Shown here: positions 1 to 6,598 of the stretch, in pieces
How positions within the stretch are numbered: the first letter of the stretch is position 1
Layout: the number at the start of each line of letters is the position of its first letter
The notes under the pieces: model-generated
Seen by the model: only the letters and a program-made list of their open reading frames with translations
Databases searched by the model: none
Told to the model about the DNA's origin: nothing
Made by a program: the position numbers and the translations under genes
NCBI GenBank assembly: GCA_025774735.1
Contig: JALGZU010000002.1
Location: 1 to 30,417 of the forward strand
Origin: a candidate division LCP-89 bacterium
Lineage (GTDB): Bacteria; Electryoneota; B3-LCP
Length of the DNA stretch: 30,417 nucleotides
Reading direction: 5' to 3'

Positions 1-6
1 GGTTGA

Positions 7-609
7 TCAGCGATTATCCGGGGTAGTGGATACCTGATTCAACTTCCAGTAGTCATCTTCAACCGGTATTGGTATCGAATCCTGCCCAGCTGGCTCGGGT
101 AAACGGTGAGTCGCCGTGTCCAGGATGCCGTCTTCAGACGCAAATCCCAGGCTGGAGGGATCTTCCAGGAGTAATTCTTCCGATGGGTTGTTCATATTCT
201 GGTCGGGCTGGAGTTGCTCAGTACCGGCGGTTGGGCCGGTTGAGGGCGACAGACCGATGTTTCTCTGCGCGGGTTGTAAAAAGACCAGGCTGGCGATGAT
301 GGCCACGGCAAAACCCGTGCTTACGGTCAGGAAACGCGGTAGGGGATTGGATCTATACTGCGGTTTGCGCAGACCGCTTTCCTGCCGGTTGATCTCGCGT
401 TTCAGGTTTGCGAGAAAATACGGTGGCTCCTCCAACAGGGGTATGGACTGGAGAGCTTGCCGTAAGGTTGAGGTCTCCAGATCATACTGCCGGCAATGAG
501 GGCATTCTCGCTGGTGGAGTTCCAGCTCTCGTAGACGATCTGCGTTCAGACCGTCGCTTGAGAATTCTTGGAATTCTCTCTCAAAATCTTCGCAGTTTAC
601 GTTTTTCAT
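7..609 (-). CDS. Zinc-finger (ZAS-type) transmembrane anti-sigma factor
   Basis: This is probably the anti-sigma factor that holds the neighbouring ECF sigma factor inactive at the inner membrane. Near the N-terminus a Cys is followed by a His-x3-Cys-x2-Cys motif (LHQRECPHC), the ZAS/zf-HC2 zinc site. One hydrophobic segment (FLTVSTGFAVAIIASLVFL) follows about 90 residues in, then a Pro/Asp/Glu-rich, poorly conserved C-terminal region that would be periplasmic. The gene lies 164 bp downstream of the sigma gene on the same strand, the usual order for such pairs. The reading frame can be extended to a GTG at 633 (208 aa). I prefer the ATG at 609 (200 aa) because the zinc motif normally lies close to the start. 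Neither start has a clear Shine-Dalgarno. The sensor domain resembles nothing I recognise. Confidence 0.8.
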   Translation of the reverse strand: MKNVNCEDFEREFQEFSSDGLNADRLRELELHQRECPHCRQYDLETSTLRQALQSIPLLEEPPYFLANLKREINRQESGLRKPQYRSNPLPRFLTVSTGFAVAIIASLVFLQPAQRNIGLSPSTGPTAGTEQLQPDQNMNNPSEELLLEDPSSLGFASEDGILDTATHRLPEPAGQDSIPIPVEDDYWKLNQVSTTPDNR

Positions 610-644
610 CAGATCAGTGCTTTCTTTCAACACCCATCAAAGAA

Positions 645-661
645 GGCCTAATGACATCAGG
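645..661 (-). other. Small imperfect palindrome before the anti-sigma gene
   Basis: The sequence GCCTGATGTCATTAGGC is an imperfect inverted repeat 36-52 bp before the ATG of the anti-sigma gene. It could be an operator or a short RNA hairpin with a 5-nt loop and one G-U pair. No T-tract follows directly, so a terminator is unlikely. The remainder of the 634-773 gap holds a stem (around 737-765) flanked by T's on the wrong side for a terminator in either direction. Confidence 0.2.
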
Positions 662-692
662 CAGCTTTTGGTGAATATGAACATCCATACTA

Positions 693-721
693 TTTTACAA
701 GCTCTATTTAGATCGGGTTCC
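693..721 (-). promoter_or_regulatory. Candidate ECF-type promoter for the anti-sigma gene
   Basis: Read on the minus strand, GGAACC (716-721) is followed after 17 bp by GTAAAA (693-698). ECF sigma factors often recognise a GGAAC-type -35 element and a short -10 element starting with GT about 16-17 bp away. The position, between the sigma gene and its presumed anti-sigma gene, fits autoregulation. The -10 match is weak, so this is a suggestion only. Confidence 0.25.
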
Positions 722-773
722 CGCTGTTTTTATTTTTTTAGCCCCTTTCTTCTGAAAAAGGAGCAGGTGGGAA

Positions 774-1382
774 TCAGATGCGTCCTTTTAAACTCCTCTG
801 AATCTGGTTGCGGCCGCGGTTAACGCGCGACTTCACCGTCCCCAGCGGTACCTGTAATATTACACTGATCTCTTCGTAAGATAGATCCTGCAAATCGCGC
901 AAAATAATTACTTCGCGGAAATAGACTGGAAGCTTCTGAATCTCCTTCATGATCATCTCTTTATTCATCTTGCCTTCCACCTGCTTCTCGACGTCGATAT
1001 CCGTATCGGGAATCTCGTAATCCTTCTCGGTCTCCCCCCTCTGAGAGATGGAGAAGAAGTTGCGGATTTTGCGCCGCCTGAGCTCGGTGCGGGCCAGGTT
1101 TCCGGCGATGGTGTAGATCCAGGTTGAGAAGCGAGCTATCTCCTTGTAGCGGTGCTTGTTGCGATAAACGCGCAGAAACGTCTCCTGCACGATATCCTCG
1201 GCCGTGATGCGGTCGTTCAACAGCCGTCCTACGAAATTGATCAATTGACCCTGGTACCGGTTTACAATTTCTTCGAACGCGCTCAAATCGTCCTGCTGGA
1301 ACCGGGAGATCAAGGTTTCATCCGTCACCTTGGCCGGTTCCGTTTCCGGAGCGCTCTTTTTAAACGAGTCTGTCACGTTCAT
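774..1382 (-). CDS. ECF-family RNA polymerase sigma factor (sigma-70 family, RpoE/SigW-like)
   Basis: A 202-aa extracytoplasmic-function sigma factor that would direct RNA polymerase to a stress or envelope regulon. Region 2 spans about residues 25-100, with the typical AEDIVQETFLRVYRN and FSTWIYTIAGNLARTELRRR segments. Region 4 spans about 140-195, with YFREVIILRDLQDLSYEEIS and a helix-turn-helix ending GTVKSRVNRGRNQI. Regions 1.1 and 3 are absent, as is normal for ECF factors. The linker between regions 2 and 4 is charged and rich in Glu and Asp. Its ATG overlaps the TGA of the upstream holA gene by 4 bp (ATGA), so the two are probably translationally coupled. The zinc-finger anti-sigma gene lies downstream. 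The exact ECF group cannot be assigned by eye. Confidence 0.93.
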   Translation of the reverse strand: MNVTDSFKKSAPETEPAKVTDETLISRFQQDDLSAFEEIVNRYQGQLINFVGRLLNDRITAEDIVQETFLRVYRNKHRYKEIARFSTWIYTIAGNLARTELRRRKIRNFFSISQRGETEKDYEIPDTDIDVEKQVEGKMNKEMIMKEIQKLPVYFREVIILRDLQDLSYEEISVILQVPLGTVKSRVNRGRNQIQRSLKGRI

Positions 1383-2419
1383 GGTTGTAACAAGCTTTCT
1401 GTCAGGGTTCTCAGGATGAAATCATCCTGCATCGCCGACGTTTTGCGGGTCCGGTCAGCTCGATCGATGATCTCAAGCGACCGCCCCAACTCATCACGGG
1501 AATAATTTGATAAATAGCCGCGATACCGATTCTGTAAAAAGGAGGGTTTGATGTTTAAAAGCTCCTGCCATTTGTTCGCGGGAGTCCTGTGTTCCTGGAG
1601 ATATTTCATCCGGTACATCGCCCATATCTGACGATAAAGCAGGTAAAATAGAGATCCCAGTTCCACTTTCCTCTGCAGGAGCTGTTCCCGGACCATCCGG
1701 ACGGCAGATGCGTCCCGGTTCCCGAGCGCCTGAAGCAGTCTGTAAATCTCCACTTCCCTTGTGAAAGCCGTACATTCATCCACATCCTCGGGCTCGATGG
1801 TCGCCTTGTCGCCGGCATAGGTAATCAAGACTTCCAGTTTCGAGAGGAGATCACGCAGGTTCGGATCCGTTTCAGTGAGAATCCTCTCCAGGGCGGTCGC
1901 AGAAATTTCCTTGCCGTATTCGGCAGCGAAGCTTTTCAGTTGCTTCTGAATCTCAGCCGCACTGCTCCGGGGAAAATTCACGGCCGTGGACTTAGTCAGC
2001 AAGTCCTTGTAAAACTGTTTTTTAAGATCCGGATCTGCCTCACTTAACACGAGCGTTAACTCATCTGCTGGCTGCCGGATTGCTCCTTCCAACAACTGGA
2101 CGATACCCCGGTTTCTGAGAGCCGCCTTCAGTTCCTTGAGAACGACCACACGGTGCGAAGGGATCAGGGGCATGGCCGTCACGGCATCGGCGAATTCAGG
2201 CCAGTTGACTTCGCTGTCCCCAGCTCGAAAGACACTCCAGTTGAAATCGGCGGATCCCTCCTGGATGGCCACATCTTTCAGTTTTCCCAACGCCCTCTCT
2301 ATTAACACCTCCTCCGGACCGTAAAAGAAATAGACGGGATGCAGTCGCCCCACCTCAAGTTCGCTCATGAGCGACTGATAGGTCAACGCCGTCAATTTGT
2401 CAGCAAAGTTTGGTTGCAT
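1379..2419 (-). CDS. holA: DNA polymerase III subunit delta
   Basis: Delta subunit of the clamp loader, which opens the beta sliding clamp so that it can be loaded on primed DNA. The 346-aa length is typical. The N-terminal AAA+-like fold begins PVYFFYGPEEVLIERAL (about residues 28-44), with the degenerate P-loop (GPEE rather than GxxGxGKT) expected because delta does not bind ATP. The middle contains LTLVLSEADPDLKKQFYK and the C-terminal collar region has LLYRQIWAMYRMKYLQE. Similarity is diffuse but the pattern is characteristic of HolA. The start lies 19 bp after the uppP stop, and the end overlaps the ECF sigma start by 4 bp. Being in one operon with an ECF sigma factor is an unusual arrangement. 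Confidence 0.9.
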   Translation of the reverse strand: MQPNFADKLTALTYQSLMSELEVGRLHPVYFFYGPEEVLIERALGKLKDVAIQEGSADFNWSVFRAGDSEVNWPEFADAVTAMPLIPSHRVVVLKELKAALRNRGIVQLLEGAIRQPADELTLVLSEADPDLKKQFYKDLLTKSTAVNFPRSSAAEIQKQLKSFAAEYGKEISATALERILTETDPNLRDLLSKLEVLITYAGDKATIEPEDVDECTAFTREVEIYRLLQALGNRDASAVRMVREQLLQRKVELGSLFYLLYRQIWAMYRMKYLQEHRTPANKWQELLNIKPSFLQNRYRGYLSNYSRDELGRSLEIIDRADRTRKTSAMQDDFILRTLTESLLQP

Positions 2420-2438
2420 GGGAACTGCACATTCCAGG

Positions 2439-3224
2439 TTATACTAAAATCAACGACAGCAAGCCGACGACACCCAGATAAACAGAAAATTTCCACAATT
2501 TCCGTTTGATTACCATCTTCATCAGCAGATCTATAGCCAGGTATCCCGACGCGAACGCGGCTAAGAATGCTACAAAAAATGCCGGTATCTGGCTCGATTC
2601 CACCATCACGATTTCGCCAACTTCCAGTAGCGTGGCCCCCAGAATGGCGGGAATCGACAGCAAAAAGGAGAAGCGCGCCGCCCTGGCGGGATCGATCCCG
2701 CTGAAAATCGCCGTAGCGATCGTGAATCCAGAACGTGAAATGCCGGGAATAATCGCCAGCCCCTGGGCAATGCCAACCGTTAAAGCTCGAATCCAGGTAA
2801 GCTTGACAGCCTCCGATCCCGTTTTAATCGTCACGCGATCCGACAGCAGAAGGATAACCGCCGTCAACCATAACATGGCAGCAACGATGCGCGGGGATGC
2901 GAAGAGCGCTTCGAATTGTTCCTCGAACGCCAGTCCAATCAATGCTGTGGGCACTGTGCCTACGGCGATCATCAACACCCAGCGACGCCCGTCCCGGTCC
3001 TTTGACCGAGGCAGGACGGATAACGTCATGCCGCCGATATCTTTCCTGAAATAGATGACTACGGCCAACAACGTCGCCACGTGCACCAACACATCGAAAG
3101 CCAGTTGAGGTTCACGAAATCCCAGGAAATGCTGCATCAAGACGAGGTGCCCGGAACTGGATACCGGCAGAAATTCGGTTAATCCCTGGACCAATCCGAG
3201 TATGAGTGCAGATAAGATATCCAT
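2439..3224 (-). CDS. uppP: Undecaprenyl-diphosphatase UppP/BacA
   Basis: Integral inner-membrane phosphatase that converts undecaprenyl pyrophosphate to undecaprenyl phosphate, recycling the lipid carrier for peptidoglycan and other surface polymers. Overproduction of the family gives bacitracin resistance. The 261-aa length is typical. The two signature motifs are present: EFLPVSSSGH (residues 17-26) and PGISRSG (160-166), which carry the catalytic Glu, Ser, His and Arg residues. Several hydrophobic helices are visible throughout. It lies 22 bp downstream of pgeF and 19 bp upstream of holA in the same orientation, and belongs to the envelope block with glmS, the LpoA-like protein and pgeF. 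Confidence 0.96.
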   Translation of the reverse strand: MDILSALILGLVQGLTEFLPVSSSGHLVLMQHFLGFREPQLAFDVLVHVATLLAVVIYFRKDIGGMTLSVLPRSKDRDGRRWVLMIAVGTVPTALIGLAFEEQFEALFASPRIVAAMLWLTAVILLLSDRVTIKTGSEAVKLTWIRALTVGIAQGLAIIPGISRSGFTIATAIFSGIDPARAARFSFLLSIPAILGATLLEVGEIVMVESSQIPAFFVAFLAAFASGYLAIDLLMKMVIKRKLWKFSVYLGVVGLLSLILV

Positions 3225-3246
3225 TCAGGGTAATCGCAGCAAAGTC

Positions 3247-3972
3247 CTAATTCCGTAACAATGCAATCGTAGCAATGTGACGGCCGGTGCCGGCGCCGTC
3301 TCTGCGGTAGCTAAAAAAATGATCGGGGCGGCACGCGGTGCAGGTTGAATCCGTCCGAATCACTTCCGCCCTCACGCCAGATCCGATCATCTGCGTCCGT
3401 ACCGCTTCACGCAGGTCCAGCAGGGCATGATCGGAGTCTGATTTCTGCAGGCAGGAAGCGTCGAAACAGTTTGCCACTTCTGACCCAACTTCGTAACAGT
3501 TGCGGCAGATGCAGGGTCCCAGCATTGCCTCGATTTCGATCGGTTCGATATTAAGATGGTCGATCATTTGTCTGACGGCGTTCGTGACAATACCCGAAGC
3601 CGCACCCCGCCAGCCCGCATGAATCAGAGCGATGCACGTATAGTGAGAGTCCCACAGATAGACCGGCAGACAATCTGCCACGCGTATAGTGAGAACAATT
3701 CCCTGCACACGCGTCATCAGACCATCCACACCAGCGTAATAACCGCCCCTCTCGACCAGGGCGATCCCGCCCCCGTGAATCTGTTCGGCCCCGGCGACGT
3801 CACTTCCTTCAAGATCCGTCGCCTTCAGCAGATCATTCGCCAGACTTTCCCATTCTTCGTTCGGCCGGCGTTCGTAAAACGATCTCAGCGTCAGCGCGCT
3901 CACTGCCCTCTTCGGATCCAAGACACGATAGGTCCTTAATTCCTTACCATCAGTAAATTCCGCAATGATCAC
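3247..3972 (-). CDS. pgeF: Peptidoglycan editing factor / multicopper polyphenol oxidase family (PgeF, YfiH/YlmD)
   Basis: A laccase-domain (DUF152) protein of 241 aa. E. coli PgeF hydrolyses the wrongly made UDP-MurNAc-L-Ser and so keeps L-Ala at position 1 of peptidoglycan. Relatives also show purine-nucleoside or polyphenol oxidase activity. The metal-site motifs are all present: EQIHGG (His66), VADCLPVYL (Cys101), HAGWRGAASGIV (His118) and GPCICRNCYEVG (152-163). The start is GTG (3970-3972), overlapping the larE stop by 4 bp (GTGA). Sitting between uppP and the LpoA-like/glmS genes, it fits the peptidoglycan-editing role better than a free oxidase role, but that is inference from context. 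Confidence 0.92.
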   Translation of the reverse strand: MIIAEFTDGKELRTYRVLDPKRAVSALTLRSFYERRPNEEWESLANDLLKATDLEGSDVAGAEQIHGGGIALVERGGYYAGVDGLMTRVQGIVLTIRVADCLPVYLWDSHYTCIALIHAGWRGAASGIVTNAVRQMIDHLNIEPIEIEAMLGPCICRNCYEVGSEVANCFDASCLQKSDSDHALLDLREAVRTQMIGSGVRAEVIRTDSTCTACRPDHFFSYRRDGAGTGRHIATIALLRN

Positions 3973-4796
3973 CTGGCTTCCTTTTCGGAATCGGTCAGTG
4001 TTTCGTTCAGGCTTCCAGTGCGATAGCCCTCCAGGTCCAGGGCGACGTAGGCGTAGCCAGCCCTGCGCAAACTTGAAGTAATGGTCTGACGTATGTCGGG
4101 TTTCAGCACCTTCTCGATTTCTTCACTGCCGACTTCGAGGCGGGCGATATCTCCGTGATGCCGGACTCTGACGACGCGAAATCCCAGATCGAAGAGCGCG
4201 TCTTCCGCCATCTCGACCTTGTGGAGATCTTCGATTGTAATGGGAGTACCGTAGGGAAAACGTGACGCCAAGCAGGCAAAGGCGGGCAGATTCCAGGTTT
4301 CCAGACCCAGCGCTTTGGACCGGGTACGGATTTCCTCTTTGCTGAAACCGCACTGCCGTAGCGGACTCAGCACTTCAAGCTCTTTGAGGGCGAGTAGACC
4401 GGGGCGGTGATCACCCAGGTCATCCCGGTTGGATCCATCCGCCACATACCGTATCCCCACCTTCGCTGCATAGTCAATTACGTGGTCGAAAAGTTCCTTC
4501 TTGCAGTAGTAGCAGCGGTTCGGTGGGTTTTCTCTGAAGTCGTCTATCTGAGTCTCATCCACCTTGATGAGATGATGGCGGACACCCATCTCGGCGGCGG
4601 TCCTTTCGGCGCGGCTTCTCTCCCGCTGTGGGTAAGTCGGCGAAACGGCCGTCACCGCCACCGCTTTATCGCCGATCTCCTCGCTGACAACCTTAAGCAG
4701 ATAGGTGGAATCAACGCCTCCCGAAAAGGCGACCGCCAGTTCTCCTAAATTGCGTAGAAATCCCCTGAGTTCTTTTTCTTTATTCAACGCTGTCAC
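3969..4796 (-). CDS. larE: ATP-dependent sulfur transferase LarE (PP-loop family)
   Basis: LarE transfers sulfur to pyridinium-dicarboxylate intermediates during synthesis of the nickel-pincer nucleotide cofactor of lactate racemase and related enzymes. This 275-aa protein has the PP-loop AVAFSGGVDSTYLLK (residues 21-35) that adenylates the substrate. The conserved segment AFACLASRFPYG (172-183) carries Cys175, which aligns with the sacrificial cysteine of Lactobacillus LarE. A second motif, NRCYYCKKELF, supplies Cys95 and Cys98, so either sacrificial or Fe-S-cluster chemistry is conceivable. No LarA, LarB or LarC is visible in the window. The start is GTG, overlapping the upstream stop by one base (TAGTG), and its end overlaps pgeF by 4 bp. 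Confidence 0.9.
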   Translation of the reverse strand: MTALNKEKELRGFLRNLGELAVAFSGGVDSTYLLKVVSEEIGDKAVAVTAVSPTYPQRERSRAERTAAEMGVRHHLIKVDETQIDDFRENPPNRCYYCKKELFDHVIDYAAKVGIRYVADGSNRDDLGDHRPGLLALKELEVLSPLRQCGFSKEEIRTRSKALGLETWNLPAFACLASRFPYGTPITIEDLHKVEMAEDALFDLGFRVVRVRHHGDIARLEVGSEEIEKVLKPDIRQTITSSLRRAGYAYVALDLEGYRTGSLNETLTDSEKEAR

Positions 4797-6598
4797 TATT
4801 CAAGGATCTCCGCTACTTGCCGTGGTGATTTCAATTCGTTGAACCATCCATCCTCAAAGCTGAGCAAGTAGAAAGATAGGTTCATCATTTTGCCTTCGGG
4901 GAAAGTCATGGTCAGCCGATCGCCCTTGAATTTCCTTATACCCTTCAAGCTCTCATTCACCTTCCAAGAATTAATACGGCCGGCCTGATCCAGTGATTTT
5001 GCGAAGAAGTTGAAGGCATCCCATCCCAATATTCTCCAGTGATTTAAAGATTTTCCAGCCTGTTTCTGAGAGCGTTCCCCCAGATCCCGCCCGGCGCCCG
5101 GTTGATCGGGAATGAGGAAGTTGGCCGGGAAAATCATGCCATTAACGTATCGCCAATCGGATTCGAGTCTGATATGATCGAGACAGTTGACATCGCCGAT
5201 CATGTACCCATCGAAGCCACTCGCCGCGATCTGAGGGGCTAGATAATCGATCTCTTCGCCTTGTATGGGAAGATAGAGGACTCCAAAGTAATTGATTGGT
5301 GATACGTAAACCTCCATCAGGGAGTCGAGTGCGCTGGTATCCACTTCGGCTTCCATCTCAAGCTCGAATAGGTTAAAAAGCGCCTCTTCCTTCAGCTCTT
5401 CTTCCTCTTCTTCCTCCCAGGCGATAAACCTCAGAATTTCTTCCTCGGTGAGCTGGAATTCCTCCCCGAGACGTCTGGCGCCAAGTTCGACCAGCGCATC
5501 TAGCTGCCTCTTATAATTGGTGGCGCCTCTATAATACCATTGCACTGAATCGACCTGACCACCCAGCTCTTCGTATTTCGACTTGAATCCATCCACGCGT
5601 AGCCGGCCACCTTCACTGGCTGGAGAGAGAATAGCCGCGTAACGGGTCTCAAAATCGTTTATGGCGACATAAGCACTCAACGATCCTTCCAGCCAAGCTC
5701 CAGGCAAGAGCTGGTAAATCCTGTCTCCGATCTCGGTCAGATCTACATCCTGGGGGCCGAGGACGACGAAAGGTACGTAATTCTCCCCGGCGATGCCCGC
5801 GATCGCCGCGGCACAGGCGCCGTCCAACCCGCCCAAAATGACGACGGCGTCCTCTTCGTGAATCAGCGATTTAGCCGCTTTGATGGATTCGGACACTCTA
5901 CCGCCAGTATCCCATACTTTCAATTCAAGAGAGTGCCCGTGTTTCTTCTCCACGGCATCCCTGGCTGCGGTAATACCGCTCAAAACATTCCGACCGGCTT
6001 CAGCGTCACGTCCCGATAAATCCAGAATGATACCGACCTTGACTCTGGGAAGATATCCGGTCTGAATCGTTTTAAGCTCCTCTATAATCCGGATATCGCT
6101 CACCAAGGTCAAAATCTCTTCCCGCTCAGCGGAATCGAGATGAAATTCGAAGATCCCGGCCAGTTTCTCCCGCGCTAACAGCCTCAGGTCGTTATCCTCA
6201 CCTGAATGAGCGACGGTGATGAGCCGACGGGCACACTGGGCGTGATTCTTTCTCTCGAAATCGACTTCGGCCAAGAGATAGCGTCCGTGGGTCATATAGC
6301 GCCCAAAGGGAAACTTCCTCATCAGCTTTTTCGCCTCCATCTCCGCGGCGTCCAGATCCCCTCCCTCCAAATAACATCTGGCCAGCATCAGGCGGGCAGC
6401 GCTTTCGAAGCGCGAATGACGGGATTGAATGATCCCTTGAAAATCTATGGCCGCCGTCTGGTATCTTCCCTTCTCGTACTTGTCGATCGCAGTGAGCCAG
6501 AGCGATTCCTCGCCGGTATCGGCATGCACAACTCCCGTATAGAAGACCAGAACGGCAAGCATTATGATTATATGGTGGTGATCCTTGAATGAGTGCAT
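4796..6598 (-). CDS. Periplasmic TPR plus substrate-binding-fold protein, LpoA/LppC-like (penicillin-binding protein activator-like)
   Basis: A 600-aa exported protein with a signal peptide of about 26 residues (hydrophobic IIIMLAVLVFYTGVV, cleavage near VHA/DT). No lipobox cysteine follows, so it is not an obvious lipoprotein. Residues about 33-180 form TPR-like helical repeats (YEKGRYQTAAIDFQGII, ARCYLEGGDLDAAEMEAKKL). From about 186 a type I periplasmic-binding fold begins (VKVGIILDLSGRDAEAGRNV, then AVVILGGLDG) and runs to the end. E. coli LpoA, the outer-membrane activator of PBP1A, has this same domain order. Residues about 379-430 are a strongly acidic insertion (EEEEEEELKEEALFNLFELE) that I do not recognise. 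It overlaps glmS by one base upstream and larE by one downstream. A ligand-sensing role is the alternative. Confidence 0.75.
   Translation of the reverse strand: MHSFKDHHHIIIMLAVLVFYTGVVHADTGEESLWLTAIDKYEKGRYQTAAIDFQGIIQSRHSRFESAARLMLARCYLEGGDLDAAEMEAKKLMRKFPFGRYMTHGRYLLAEVDFERKNHAQCARRLITVAHSGEDNDLRLLAREKLAGIFEFHLDSAEREEILTLVSDIRIIEELKTIQTGYLPRVKVGIILDLSGRDAEAGRNVLSGITAARDAVEKKHGHSLELKVWDTGGRVSESIKAAKSLIHEEDAVVILGGLDGACAAAIAGIAGENYVPFVVLGPQDVDLTEIGDRIYQLLPGAWLEGSLSAYVAINDFETRYAAILSPASEGGRLRVDGFKSKYEELGGQVDSVQWYYRGATNYKRQLDALVELGARRLGEEFQLTEEEILRFIAWEEEEEEELKEEALFNLFELEMEAEVDTSALDSLMEVYVSPINYFGVLYLPIQGEEIDYLAPQIAASGFDGYMIGDVNCLDHIRLESDWRYVNGMIFPANFLIPDQPGAGRDLGERSQKQAGKSLNHWRILGWDAFNFFAKSLDQAGRINSWKVNESLKGIRKFKGDRLTMTFPEGKMMNLSFYLLSFEDGWFNELKSPRQVAEILE

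Noticed and set aside
737..765. Stem-loop next to a long T/A tract between the sigma and anti-sigma genes as a terminator
   Set aside because: The T-tract precedes the stem on the plus strand and becomes an A-tract after it on the minus strand, so it lacks a U-tail in either direction.
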